Shown: one piece after another, positions 12,352-18,116 of the stretch | How the letters are laid out: every line of letters starts with the position of its first letter | Position numbering within the stretch: position 1 is the stretch's first letter | Assembly: GCA_030019325.1 (NCBI GenBank) | Contig: JASEFB010000033.1 | Coordinates: 1 to 18,116 of the forward strand | Length of the DNA stretch: 18,116 nt | From: an archaeon | GTDB lineage: Archaea; Halobacteriota; Syntropharchaeia; Alkanophagales; Methanospirareceae | Reading direction: 5' to 3' | Notes under the pieces: generated by a model | What the model was told of the DNA's origin: nothing | The model's input: only the letters and a program-made list of their open reading frames with translations | Database searches by the model: none | Translations under genes and position numbers: made by a program

Positions 12352-13350
12352 CTAAATTCCTTCCTTCTGTCTCAGCCCGTCTTCATCTGCATATCTCTCT
12401 ATCAACGGACTTAATTCATCGCTATACCACCCCTTTTTAATAAATCGGGGATAGATGGGCAGCCTTTCCCTTAATTCGAAGGGCGCAATTATTCTCCTGA
12501 GTTCTGCCTCACGTGGCCACGGTGATTCAGGATTTATGTAGTCTATGGTTCTTTCCGATATCCCACCGAGGTCTGACGCACCCAGTTCTATTAATTCTTT
12601 CGGTGATGTTAAATTTGGAGGGACCTGTATCGCTATTTCGTCAGGCAATAATTCTCTCGCTGCACGGACAACATCTTTCATCTCCTCAAAACTCGGCGGG
12701 TTTCTGTTCCACATCGGCGTGAATGGCTTAGGCAAAAAAGGCTGAATGATAACTTCTTGTATATGCCCGTAGTTCTCGTGTAGCGATTTTAGAGCCTCCA
12801 AAGAGTGAATACGATCTTCTTTTTCTTCTCCTATGCCCACTAATATGCCCGAAGTGAACGGAATTTTCAGTCTTCCTGCCTCTTTTATCATCTTCAATCG
12901 CACCTCTGGATCTTTGCCCGGCGATCTCCTATGTGCTTCAAGCTCTGCGGTCGTCTCAAGCATTAAGCCCATTGAGGCATTCACGTCTCGTAACGCCTTG
13001 AGCTCCTCCGTACTTAACACGCCTAAATTGCAGTGCGGGAGTAAACCATGCTTTATCGCAAGCCTGCAGAGTTTCTTCGTATATTCAACGAGCGAGGTAC
13101 ACCCTGCTTCGATGAGACGGTTTTTGAAGAATGAAGAGAGATACGAGAGTTCTGGGCTCTCGCCCGTTGTAAAAAGGGCTTCGGTTGCCGCCCCTTTGGT
13201 ATGGGCAAGATTCAGAAATTCCTTCACGCCGATGACATGCGCATCTTCAAAGCTGCGAGCTCTAAACCCACAGTAGTCGCATGCATTCCTGCATACGTTC
13301 GTCACCGGTATGAAAATGTTCTTGGAGAAGGTGATGTATCTGTTCTTCAT
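12352..13350 (-). CDS. cofG: CofG, 7,8-didemethyl-8-hydroxy-5-deazariboflavin synthase subunit 1
   Basis: A 332-residue radical SAM enzyme. With CofH it builds the 5-deazaflavin chromophore of coenzyme F420. From ATG 13350 the protein starts MKNRYITFSKNIFIPVTNVC with the iron-sulfur motif C-x3-C-x2-C at C20, C24 and C27 (CRNACDYCGF). CofG-type features follow: ALFTTGESPE, CNLGVLSTEELKALRDVNAS, the helix MGLMLETTAEL, HRRSPGKDPEVRL, and GILVGIGEEKEDRI. Near the end are PNLTSPKELIELGASDLGGI and DYINPESPWP. I chose ATG 13350, because the upstream 32 codons overlap the divergent promoter of prs and have no conserved sequence. cofH is not in the window. The gene converges on gatB with a 43-base gap. 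Its presence points to an F420-using organism. Confidence 0.95.
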   Translation of the reverse strand: MKNRYITFSKNIFIPVTNVCRNACDYCGFRARSFEDAHVIGVKEFLNLAHTKGAATEALFTTGESPELSYLSSFFKNRLIEAGCTSLVEYTKKLCRLAIKHGLLPHCNLGVLSTEELKALRDVNASMGLMLETTAELEAHRRSPGKDPEVRLKMIKEAGRLKIPFTSGILVGIGEEKEDRIHSLEALKSLHENYGHIQEVIIQPFLPKPFTPMWNRNPPSFEEMKDVVRAARELLPDEIAIQVPPNLTSPKELIELGASDLGGISERTIDYINPESPWPREAELRRIIAPFELRERLPIYPRFIKKGWYSDELSPLIERYADEDGLRQKEGI

Positions 13351-13373
13351 TCTATTCAATAACTCCGCTAAAG

Positions 13374-13381
13374 TATAAAAG
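13374..13381 (+). promoter_or_regulatory. TATA box of prs
   Basis: TATAAAAG at 13374-13381, preceded by CGCTAAAG, which fits a BRE. It is 38 bases before ATG 13419, so transcription should start near 13400-13404 and leave a short leader that contains the ribosome binding site GGGTGT (13405-13410). Confidence 0.6.
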
Positions 13382-13418
13382 CGTAAATAAACAAAAGTAG
13401 AGTAGGGTGTAAGAAGAT

Positions 13419-14279
13419 ATGAAGATAATACCAGGCATTTCCTCACAGATCTTGGCTACAAGAATCGCGGCGGAACTGGGCGGTGAAGCTTGTTTATGCG
13501 AGTTCAAGAAATTTCCTGATGGCGAGTTGTATACGCGCGTGGTTGACGGGATAAAAGACGAAGAGGTAATCATCGTGCAAAGCCTCATGGCTGATACTGG
13601 TCTGATATCCCTGTTACAATTGATCGATGCCGTTGAAGAAGCACATAAAACAAGCGTGGTTATCCCTTACCTGGGGTACGCAAGACAGGACAAGAGGTTT
13701 AAACCCGGTGAAGCGATCAGTTCACGGGCAATCGCAAGAGGCATAAGCTTTGCCGGCATCGTTGATAAAATTTATGTGGTTAACGTGCATAATAGAGCAG
13801 TTTTGGAGTATTTTGATGTCGAGGCAAAGAATTTGGATGCGGCTCCTCTAATTGGTGATTACATCGCGAAAAAGGGGATAGCGAAGCCGGTGATAATCGG
13901 GCCCGACGAGGGTGCGAGAGAATTAGCGAAAGCAGTTGCTGCCCCTCATGGCTATGCTTACGATGTGCTGGAGAAGAAACGGATAAGTGGTGATGAGGTG
14001 GTAATAAAGCCGAAAGAGCTGAGCGTGGACGGAAAGAACGTTATTATCGTGGACGATATCATCTCCACGGGTGGTACCATAGCAGAAGCGGCTTCCATGA
14101 TTAAAGCACGAGAGGCAAACGAAATTTATGTCGCCTGCATCCATGGACTTTTTGTGCAAAATGCACCCCTGCGAATACGCAACGCAGGCGTCAAAGAGAT
14201 AATCGCAACAGATACAATAGAATCAGTCTTCAGTGAGATAAGCGTCGCAAAGATGATTGCAGAAGAATTAAGAAGGTGA
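13419..14279 (+). CDS. prs: Ribose-phosphate pyrophosphokinase (PRPP synthetase)
   Basis: A 286-residue enzyme that moves pyrophosphate from ATP to ribose 5-phosphate, giving PRPP for nucleotide, histidine and cofactor synthesis. The short archaeal type is seen: FPDGELYTRV (32-41), IPYLGYARQDKRFKPGEAIS (82-101) with the ATP-binding loop, NVHNRAVLEYF (122-132), GPDEGARELA (161-170), and the PRPP-binding loop VIIVDDIISTGGT (208-220). Length is typical of archaeal enzymes, which are shorter than the bacterial ones (about 315) and usually lack their ADP allosteric control. ATG 13419 follows GGGTGT. The gene converges on the second secY with a 9-base gap and is divergent from cofG. Confidence 0.96.
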   Translation: MKIIPGISSQILATRIAAELGGEACLCEFKKFPDGELYTRVVDGIKDEEVIIVQSLMADTGLISLLQLIDAVEEAHKTSVVIPYLGYARQDKRFKPGEAISSRAIARGISFAGIVDKIYVVNVHNRAVLEYFDVEAKNLDAAPLIGDYIAKKGIAKPVIIGPDEGARELAKAVAAPHGYAYDVLEKKRISGDEVVIKPKELSVDGKNVIIVDDIISTGGTIAEAASMIKAREANEIYVACIHGLFVQNAPLRIRNAGVKEIIATDTIESVFSEISVAKMIAEELRR

Positions 14280-14288
14280 AATCACATA

Positions 14289-15728
14289 TCAATTGTACGC
14301 ATGGCGCTCTTCGTACATTCCGTAAGCGATACTCACAGCCAGAATAAGATATCCCACACCTACTGAACCCAGAGTGCCGAACATATTCGCAATCACAAGC
14401 AAAGCACCCAGGATACCACATCCCATCATCGCAATCTTCAGCGTGTATCTATCCAACTCTCTTCTTATCGCTTTTATACCACTCCTATAATCGTGAATGG
14501 GAATGCCTGAATCACGAATCAATCTTCGTATATCCCTTGTTTCCATGCCCGGTGATAATTTCGCCCATAACCAAGCAGACATCATTGAACCGACAACCAC
14601 TATTAATAGGTTAATTGCGATTCTTACCGCAATTTGCCAACCCAAAATGTTCGGGTCCACAAGTGGAGGAAACCAATCCCATGGACTGTAAATAGGTTCG
14701 AGATAATACACTAAGCCTGATGCTGCTGCTCCCGTTATTTCATCATACGTCCCGAAGATAGTAATCCCACGAGAATAAAGTAGCCTTCCAAAACCATGTA
14801 TGTTTGCTGGCAGTATCATTCCTAAGTTCAAAAACACCAGAGGAACCGCAATTGCGTGGGTGAACTGCACAAACTTAATTGGAAATCTGATTCTACCACG
14901 CCTCCTTTTTAAACGGTCTGGTATTTTTATTTCTATATATGCACTCGCCAGGTAAATAACAAGGAGAAACAGTGTGATAGTTGTGATAAGCGCTATTAAG
15001 TGATGCTGGAAAAGGAACGTTAATCCTCAACTCAATATCTCGTACCTCGATACTTGGAGCGCTATTTCTATCCATCTCGGAACCACACCAATTGCTAATC
15101 CACTCTCGTCAGGCATCCAACTTACAAGCCCCATTATCAGTTGTTGCGAGACTCCAGCAAGAATAAAAAGACCAACACCTGAACCTATCCCCCACCGTGA
15201 CACCACTTCCTCCATATAATAGACGAGCATACCGACGATGAATATCTGGATGAAGAGTAAGAAGGAGATGAAGCGCAAAGATACACCAAGCTGTGATGCT
15301 ATATCCTGGCTGGGCATATAAAAACCAATCGTATACGTGTAGCTTATGAGAACCGCAAAGCATAGAACGAGCAGTTTCTGTATGTTCACATAAAACATCT
15401 GGTCCCTGGGATTGGTTAAGTCAAATTTCAGTATTTTTGGACCTGCTAATATCTGTAAAATAATGGAAGCACTTATAATTGGCTGAATTCCAATAGCAGT
15501 TAATGAATACGCTTCCCCTGCGAATATCGCTCTGAACCTTCCAAAAAGGTCCAGCGATTCCGGAGAGAGCCCGAAGAGAGGGATATTACTCAAGGCGAGA
15601 TAAAGAATAAGTATAGTGAGGGTAACAATGAGTCTTGTCTCCAAAGTAATACGTCCTTTTGGGCGTTCAACCATCGGGATTTTACTTAAAAAGGGTGTTA
15701 AACTATCCCTTAGTTGTATCACTTTCAT
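14289..15728 (-). pseudogene. Second SecY paralogue with one in-frame TGA
   Basis: A frame of 480 codons from ATG 15728 to TAA 14289 that is open except for TGA at 15027-15029. It aligns along its length with the secY just upstream: VERPKGRITLETRL, SNIPLFGLSPESLDLFGRFR, FILAGVSQQLIMGLVSW, GVVPRWIEI, then after the stop GLTFLFQHHLIALITTITLF, IRFPIKFVQF, GFGRLLYSRGITIFGT and LGSVGVGYLILAVSIAYGMY. SecY is the channel of the Sec translocon in the cytoplasmic membrane. The stop stands where the other copy has a Gly codon (GGA to TGA is one change), in the loop between membrane segments 5 and 6. No ATG, GTG or TTG follows in frame until GTG 14870, inside the second half. The C-terminus is about 17 residues shorter than in the first copy and the loop after segment 6 is diverged. 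It begins 18 bases after the first secY, with AAGGCGAG before its ATG. Confidence 0.8.
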
Positions 15729-15746
15729 CTCGCCTTGTTAAGTTAC

Positions 15747-17222
15747 TTATTCTCCGCCAAAGAAGCGTCTCATCATCGGATACATCTCCATCATCTGCTC
15801 TGATGCCACATCCTCATAAAGCCGGTAAGCGATGCTCACCGCCAGGAGTAAGCCTGTCCCGGATGCCTGCCCAAGTGTGCCGAACATATTTGCAAGCACC
15901 GCTAACACTCCCAGGATAGCGCCACCCATGATCGCTATCTTTGGTATGTATCCCCCCATAATTTGTTCGATCATTGCGGGATTTCTCCGATGTCCAGGGA
16001 TTTGGAGTCCTGACCGGTAAATCTGCGCTGCCACATCCTTAGCCCCCATTCCCGTTGTATTTATCCAGAAGAGAGCAAATATCATCCCACCTATAATCAT
16101 GAAAGCGAGGTCAACAGCCAATCTCAGGCCAATTTGCCAACCCGCAATGTCTGGTGGTACTAAACCAGGGAACCAGTCCCAGGGACTATAAATAGGGTCG
16201 AGATAATACATCAAACCTGAAACCGCAGTGTTTCCTTCAAATGTGCCAAAGATGGTAATGCCACGAGAATAAAACATTCGTCCAAAACCCTGTATGCTCG
16301 CCTGTAATGCCCTAACCAGAATCATCGGCAGCACACTCGCGTATAAAAGCTTGATGGGGAACTTACCACGGGCACCTCGTGCCATAGAATGCGCCAGTGG
16401 TATCTCCAACCGCGTACTCTCGAGGTACACAACGAGGAAAAAGATCCCTATCGTTGAGAAAAGCGCGATTAAGTTGTGCTGGATAAGGAACGTTATTCCT
16501 CCCTCTAATATCACATACCCTTCCACATGAAAGGGTGACTCTGGCCATAATAGCTGTATCCACCGCGGGATCACACCAACTGCCAATCCCCCTCCACCTT
16601 CTGCGGAGACCCAACTTATAAGCCCGGTAATTACTTGTTGTGAGACACCTGCGATGATGAACAAGGAAACGCCTGAGCCTATCCCCCATTTCGATACCAC
16701 CTCGTCCATGAAGTAGATAAGCATTGCGCCGATGAAGATCTGGATGAAGAGCAAGAATCGGATGCCTTCCAGAGATATACCGAGTTGGTCCGCTATCGCT
16801 TGGCTGGGCAGATAAAAGCCTACAACATACGTCAGGCTAATGAAAGCGGAAAAGGCAACGACGAGCAATTTCTGTATATTTTGATAAAAAGCCTGGTCTC
16901 TGGCATCGCTCAAATTTAATTTTATGATACCCGCACCAACCAGAAGCTGTAAGACAATCGAGGCATCAACAATTGGCATGATTCCAAGAGCAGTCAGCGA
17001 GAATCGTTCTCCCGCGAATATCGCACGCCATCTGCCAAAAAGGTCCAGCGATTCTGGCGAGAGCCCGAAAAGGGGGACGTTCCCCAGTGCAAAAAAGAGT
17101 ATGAGTATCGCAACAGTCCAGCCTAACTTCGCTTTAAAGTGAACGTGCCAACCCGGGCGTTCAACCATCGGGAATTTACTTAAGATCGGTGTTAATGCAT
17201 CTCTTAGGCGTATCTCGGTCAT
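15747..17222 (-). CDS. secY: Preprotein translocase subunit SecY
   Basis: A 491-residue SecY, the ten-helix channel of the archaeal Sec61/SecYE-beta translocon that moves proteins across or into the cytoplasmic membrane. The N-terminus holds LRDALTPILSKFPMVERPGW, segment 1 (about 33-52), the plug region FGLSPESLDLFGRWRAIFAG, segment 2 with IMPIVDASIVLQLLVGAGII, and segment 5 with WGIGSGVSLFIIAGVSQQVI. The cytoplasmic loop has SMARGARGKFPIKLLYASVL, the ribosome-contacting RGARG..PIKLLY motif. The C-terminal tail after segment 10 (YEDVASEQMMEMYPMMRRFF) is complete. It begins 11 bases after rpl15, in the classic archaeal spc-operon order, and is followed by a paralogue. Length and motifs are typical, so this is the working copy. 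Confidence 0.97.
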   Translation of the reverse strand: MTEIRLRDALTPILSKFPMVERPGWHVHFKAKLGWTVAILILFFALGNVPLFGLSPESLDLFGRWRAIFAGERFSLTALGIMPIVDASIVLQLLVGAGIIKLNLSDARDQAFYQNIQKLLVVAFSAFISLTYVVGFYLPSQAIADQLGISLEGIRFLLFIQIFIGAMLIYFMDEVVSKWGIGSGVSLFIIAGVSQQVITGLISWVSAEGGGGLAVGVIPRWIQLLWPESPFHVEGYVILEGGITFLIQHNLIALFSTIGIFFLVVYLESTRLEIPLAHSMARGARGKFPIKLLYASVLPMILVRALQASIQGFGRMFYSRGITIFGTFEGNTAVSGLMYYLDPIYSPWDWFPGLVPPDIAGWQIGLRLAVDLAFMIIGGMIFALFWINTTGMGAKDVAAQIYRSGLQIPGHRRNPAMIEQIMGGYIPKIAIMGGAILGVLAVLANMFGTLGQASGTGLLLAVSIAYRLYEDVASEQMMEMYPMMRRFFGGE

Positions 17223-17233
17223 CTAAGCACCAT

Positions 17234-17668
17234 TCACGCTCCGCTTTCCACTTCTACCACTCCACCCACCCGTTCTATTTTTTCCTTCGCCGTTTTTGAT
17301 ACCTTATCCGCTTTGAGCATCAGCTTCTTCGTTACTTTCCCCTTACCCAATAATTTCTGTATGCCGAGTTCATGTACATCGAGATAAATGGCATCGCCTT
17401 CTTCTTTAGCCTTTCCTTGCGCGAGCAGTTCTTCGAGCAGTTCTTCCAACTCACCTACATTCACCGCCTTATCGTCACTGCGACCTTGCTGTTGCGAGAC
17501 AGAGCTGCGTTTCCCTTTGACAATACCCATTTTCAAAGACCGCACAACGTGGACATCGTATGCACCGGCATTACCAACGCCACCTCTGCTTCCTTTACCT
17601 CTCCTCTTCTTATGCGAGCCCCCACCGCAGGTTCTTGTTCCCCGTATCCTTTTTATCCTCTTCTTCAT
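17234..17668 (-). CDS. rpl15: 50S ribosomal protein L15 (uL15)
   Basis: A 144-residue protein. The N-terminus MKKRIKRIRGTRTCGGGSHK leads into KKRRGKGSRGGVGNAGAYDV, the Gly/Arg-rich extension that threads into 23S rRNA. The globular part has DDKAVNVGELEELLEELLAQ, YLDVHELGIQKLLGKGKVTK and, at the end, KIERVGGVVEVESG. uL15 helps assemble the large subunit. I chose ATG 17668 because the frame further upstream has only TTG 17704 and no conserved residues. Position at the head of rpl15-secY-secY suggests that the rest of the spc operon lies elsewhere. A short upstream frame (17665-17691) ends in an ATGA overlap with this start. Confidence 0.95.
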   Translation of the reverse strand: MKKRIKRIRGTRTCGGGSHKKRRGKGSRGGVGNAGAYDVHVVRSLKMGIVKGKRSSVSQQQGRSDDKAVNVGELEELLEELLAQGKAKEEGDAIYLDVHELGIQKLLGKGKVTKKLMLKADKVSKTAKEKIERVGGVVEVESGA

Positions 17669-17691
17669 ACTGTACGCAGACCTCTCATCAT
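17665..17691 (-). promoter_or_regulatory. Possible eight-residue leader peptide before rpl15
   Basis: ATG ATG AGA GGT CTG CGT ACA GTA TGA encodes MMRGLRTV. Its stop overlaps the rpl15 start as ATGA, and GGTAGGT lies just before the first ATG. The predicted transcript start (near 17696, from the TATA box at 17718-17727) is only a few bases upstream. This fits a short leader frame translationally coupled to rpl15, but a frame of this size can arise by chance. Confidence 0.3.
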
Positions 17692-17717
17692 AACCTACCA
17701 GCAATTTAAAGGCATAT

Positions 17718-17727
17718 CTTATATACC
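17718..17727 (-). promoter_or_regulatory. TATA box of the rpl15-secY unit
   Basis: On the minus strand GGTATATAAG, preceded by GAAA. A second TATA-like stretch, GGTATAAAAAG, lies at 17732-17742. From the first, transcription would start near 17696, leaving a leader of about 28 bases to ATG 17668. Confidence 0.5.
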
Positions 17728-17746
17728 TTTCTTTTTATACCTTGAC

Positions 17747-17791
17747 AATAGTATAGTTTACTTTGTATTATAAATTGGAGGATTTGGGGAG
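17747..17791 (+). promoter_or_regulatory. Promoter and ribosome binding site of the TATA-binding protein gene
   Basis: ATAGTATAGTTTA (17747-17759) is a candidate TATA element, about 35-45 bases before ATG 17792. GGAGG (17777-17781) and GGGGA (17786-17790) are ribosome binding sites. A second TATTATAAAT (17766-17775) is too close to the ATG for a leadered transcript, but might be where TBP binds to repress its own gene. Confidence 0.4.
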
Positions 17792-18116
17792 ATGGTAAAG
17801 ATAGATATAAAAATAGAAAATGTTGTAGCGAATGCACGGATTGCTGATAGCTTAGATCTGGAATATATCGAATCGAAGTTAGAAAATGCGATGTTCACGA
17901 AAAAGAAATTCCCTGGTCTGGTGTATAGAACAAAAGATCCAAAATCCGCTTTTCTTATCTTTCGTTCGGGGAAAGTGGTATGCACTGGATCGAAGACCGA
18001 AGAAGGTGTTCGGAGGGTGATAGATAAGCTTGCTGCAGAGCTCAGGAGCATAGGTATAAAAGTGGGAGAGCATCCGGATTTTGTAGTGCAAAATATCGTC
18101 GCTTCTGCCAATATTG
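17792..18116 (+). CDS. tbp: TATA-box binding protein, N-terminal part, cut by the window edge
   Basis: The frame from ATG 17792 runs 108 codons to the right edge. It starts MVKIDIKIENVVANARIADS and contains the first of the two TBP direct repeats: ENVVANARI, a helix LDLEYIESKLENAMF, then KKFPGLVYRTKDPKSAFLIF (about 38-57) and RSGKVVCTGSKTEEGVRRVI (58-77). The second repeat begins at the edge (NIVASANI). TBP binds promoter TATA boxes and recruits TFB and RNA polymerase. Archaeal TBPs have about 180-190 residues, so the second half is missing only because of the window edge. The segment FTKKKFPGL differs from the more common EYNPEQFPGL, so this TBP is somewhat diverged. It is divergent from rpl15. 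Confidence 0.95.
   Translation, partial: MVKIDIKIENVVANARIADSLDLEYIESKLENAMFTKKKFPGLVYRTKDPKSAFLIFRSGKVVCTGSKTEEGVRRVIDKLAAELRSIGIKVGEHPDFVVQNIVASANI

Noticed and set aside
13351..13446. Longer N-terminus of CofG starting upstream at 13446
   Set aside because: The extra 32 residues are unlike CofG, overlap the prs promoter and start, and ATG 13350 gives the normal family start.
15027..15029. Selenocysteine or general TGA reassignment to explain the in-frame TGA in the second secY
   Set aside because: The position is a Gly in the paralogue, SecY is not a selenoprotein, and TGA ends several intact genes here, including gatB, prs and rpl15.
15659..15919. Plus-strand frames opposite both secY genes
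   Set aside because: They mirror conserved SecY codons, have no ribosome binding sites and no domain resemblance.

Overview
The window is archaeal chromosome, most likely from an F420-using euryarchaeon of the methanogen/ANME/Syntrophoarchaeia type. The sequence shows a TATA-binding protein, ribosomal protein S19e and a PDCD5-type protein, archaeal phosphopantothenate synthetase, CofG of F420 synthesis, an archaeal-type PRPP synthetase, SecY beside ribosomal protein L15, and TATA-box promoters. The lineage is inferred from gene content only; no rRNA or tRNA gene was seen.

The left part (1-4350) is a worn accessory region. It holds the start of a probable ISKra4-type transposase running off the left edge, a broken NurA-like nuclease gene, a TSUP/TauE-type membrane permease, and a string of small or damaged defence and toxin-antitoxin genes: an intact HicB/HicA-like pair, a truncated second antitoxin, a frameshifted winged-helix protein, and an overlapping pair made of a small helical protein and a truncated DUF6516-like partner. 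The 3' end of the large restriction-modification gene recurs as decayed copies at three places. Direct repeats that include these tails flank the HicB/HicA module, so the region looks shaped by duplication and deletion.

The middle opens with a 1026-residue single-chain restriction-modification enzyme (4351-7431, minus), followed by minus-strand housekeeping genes: a DUF447 flavoprotein-like gene, an Mrp/NBP35 iron-sulfur carrier ATPase, 4-phosphopantoate-beta-alanine ligase (coenzyme A synthesis), a PDCD5-like protein and ribosomal protein S19e. The last two look like one transcription unit. Divergent from S19e is gatB (tRNA-dependent amidotransferase subunit B), which converges on cofG (F420 chromophore synthesis). 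cofG and prs (PRPP synthetase) share a divergent promoter region.

The right part carries ribosomal protein L15, secY and a second, diverged secY paralogue in one minus-strand run, with the TATA-binding protein gene divergent from it and cut by the right edge. The second secY is one continuous reading frame of about 480 codons except for a single in-frame TGA lying between the two pseudo-symmetric halves of SecY. This and the repeat-flanked toxin-antitoxin region are the most notable items. I found no CRISPR array and no clearly new defence system.
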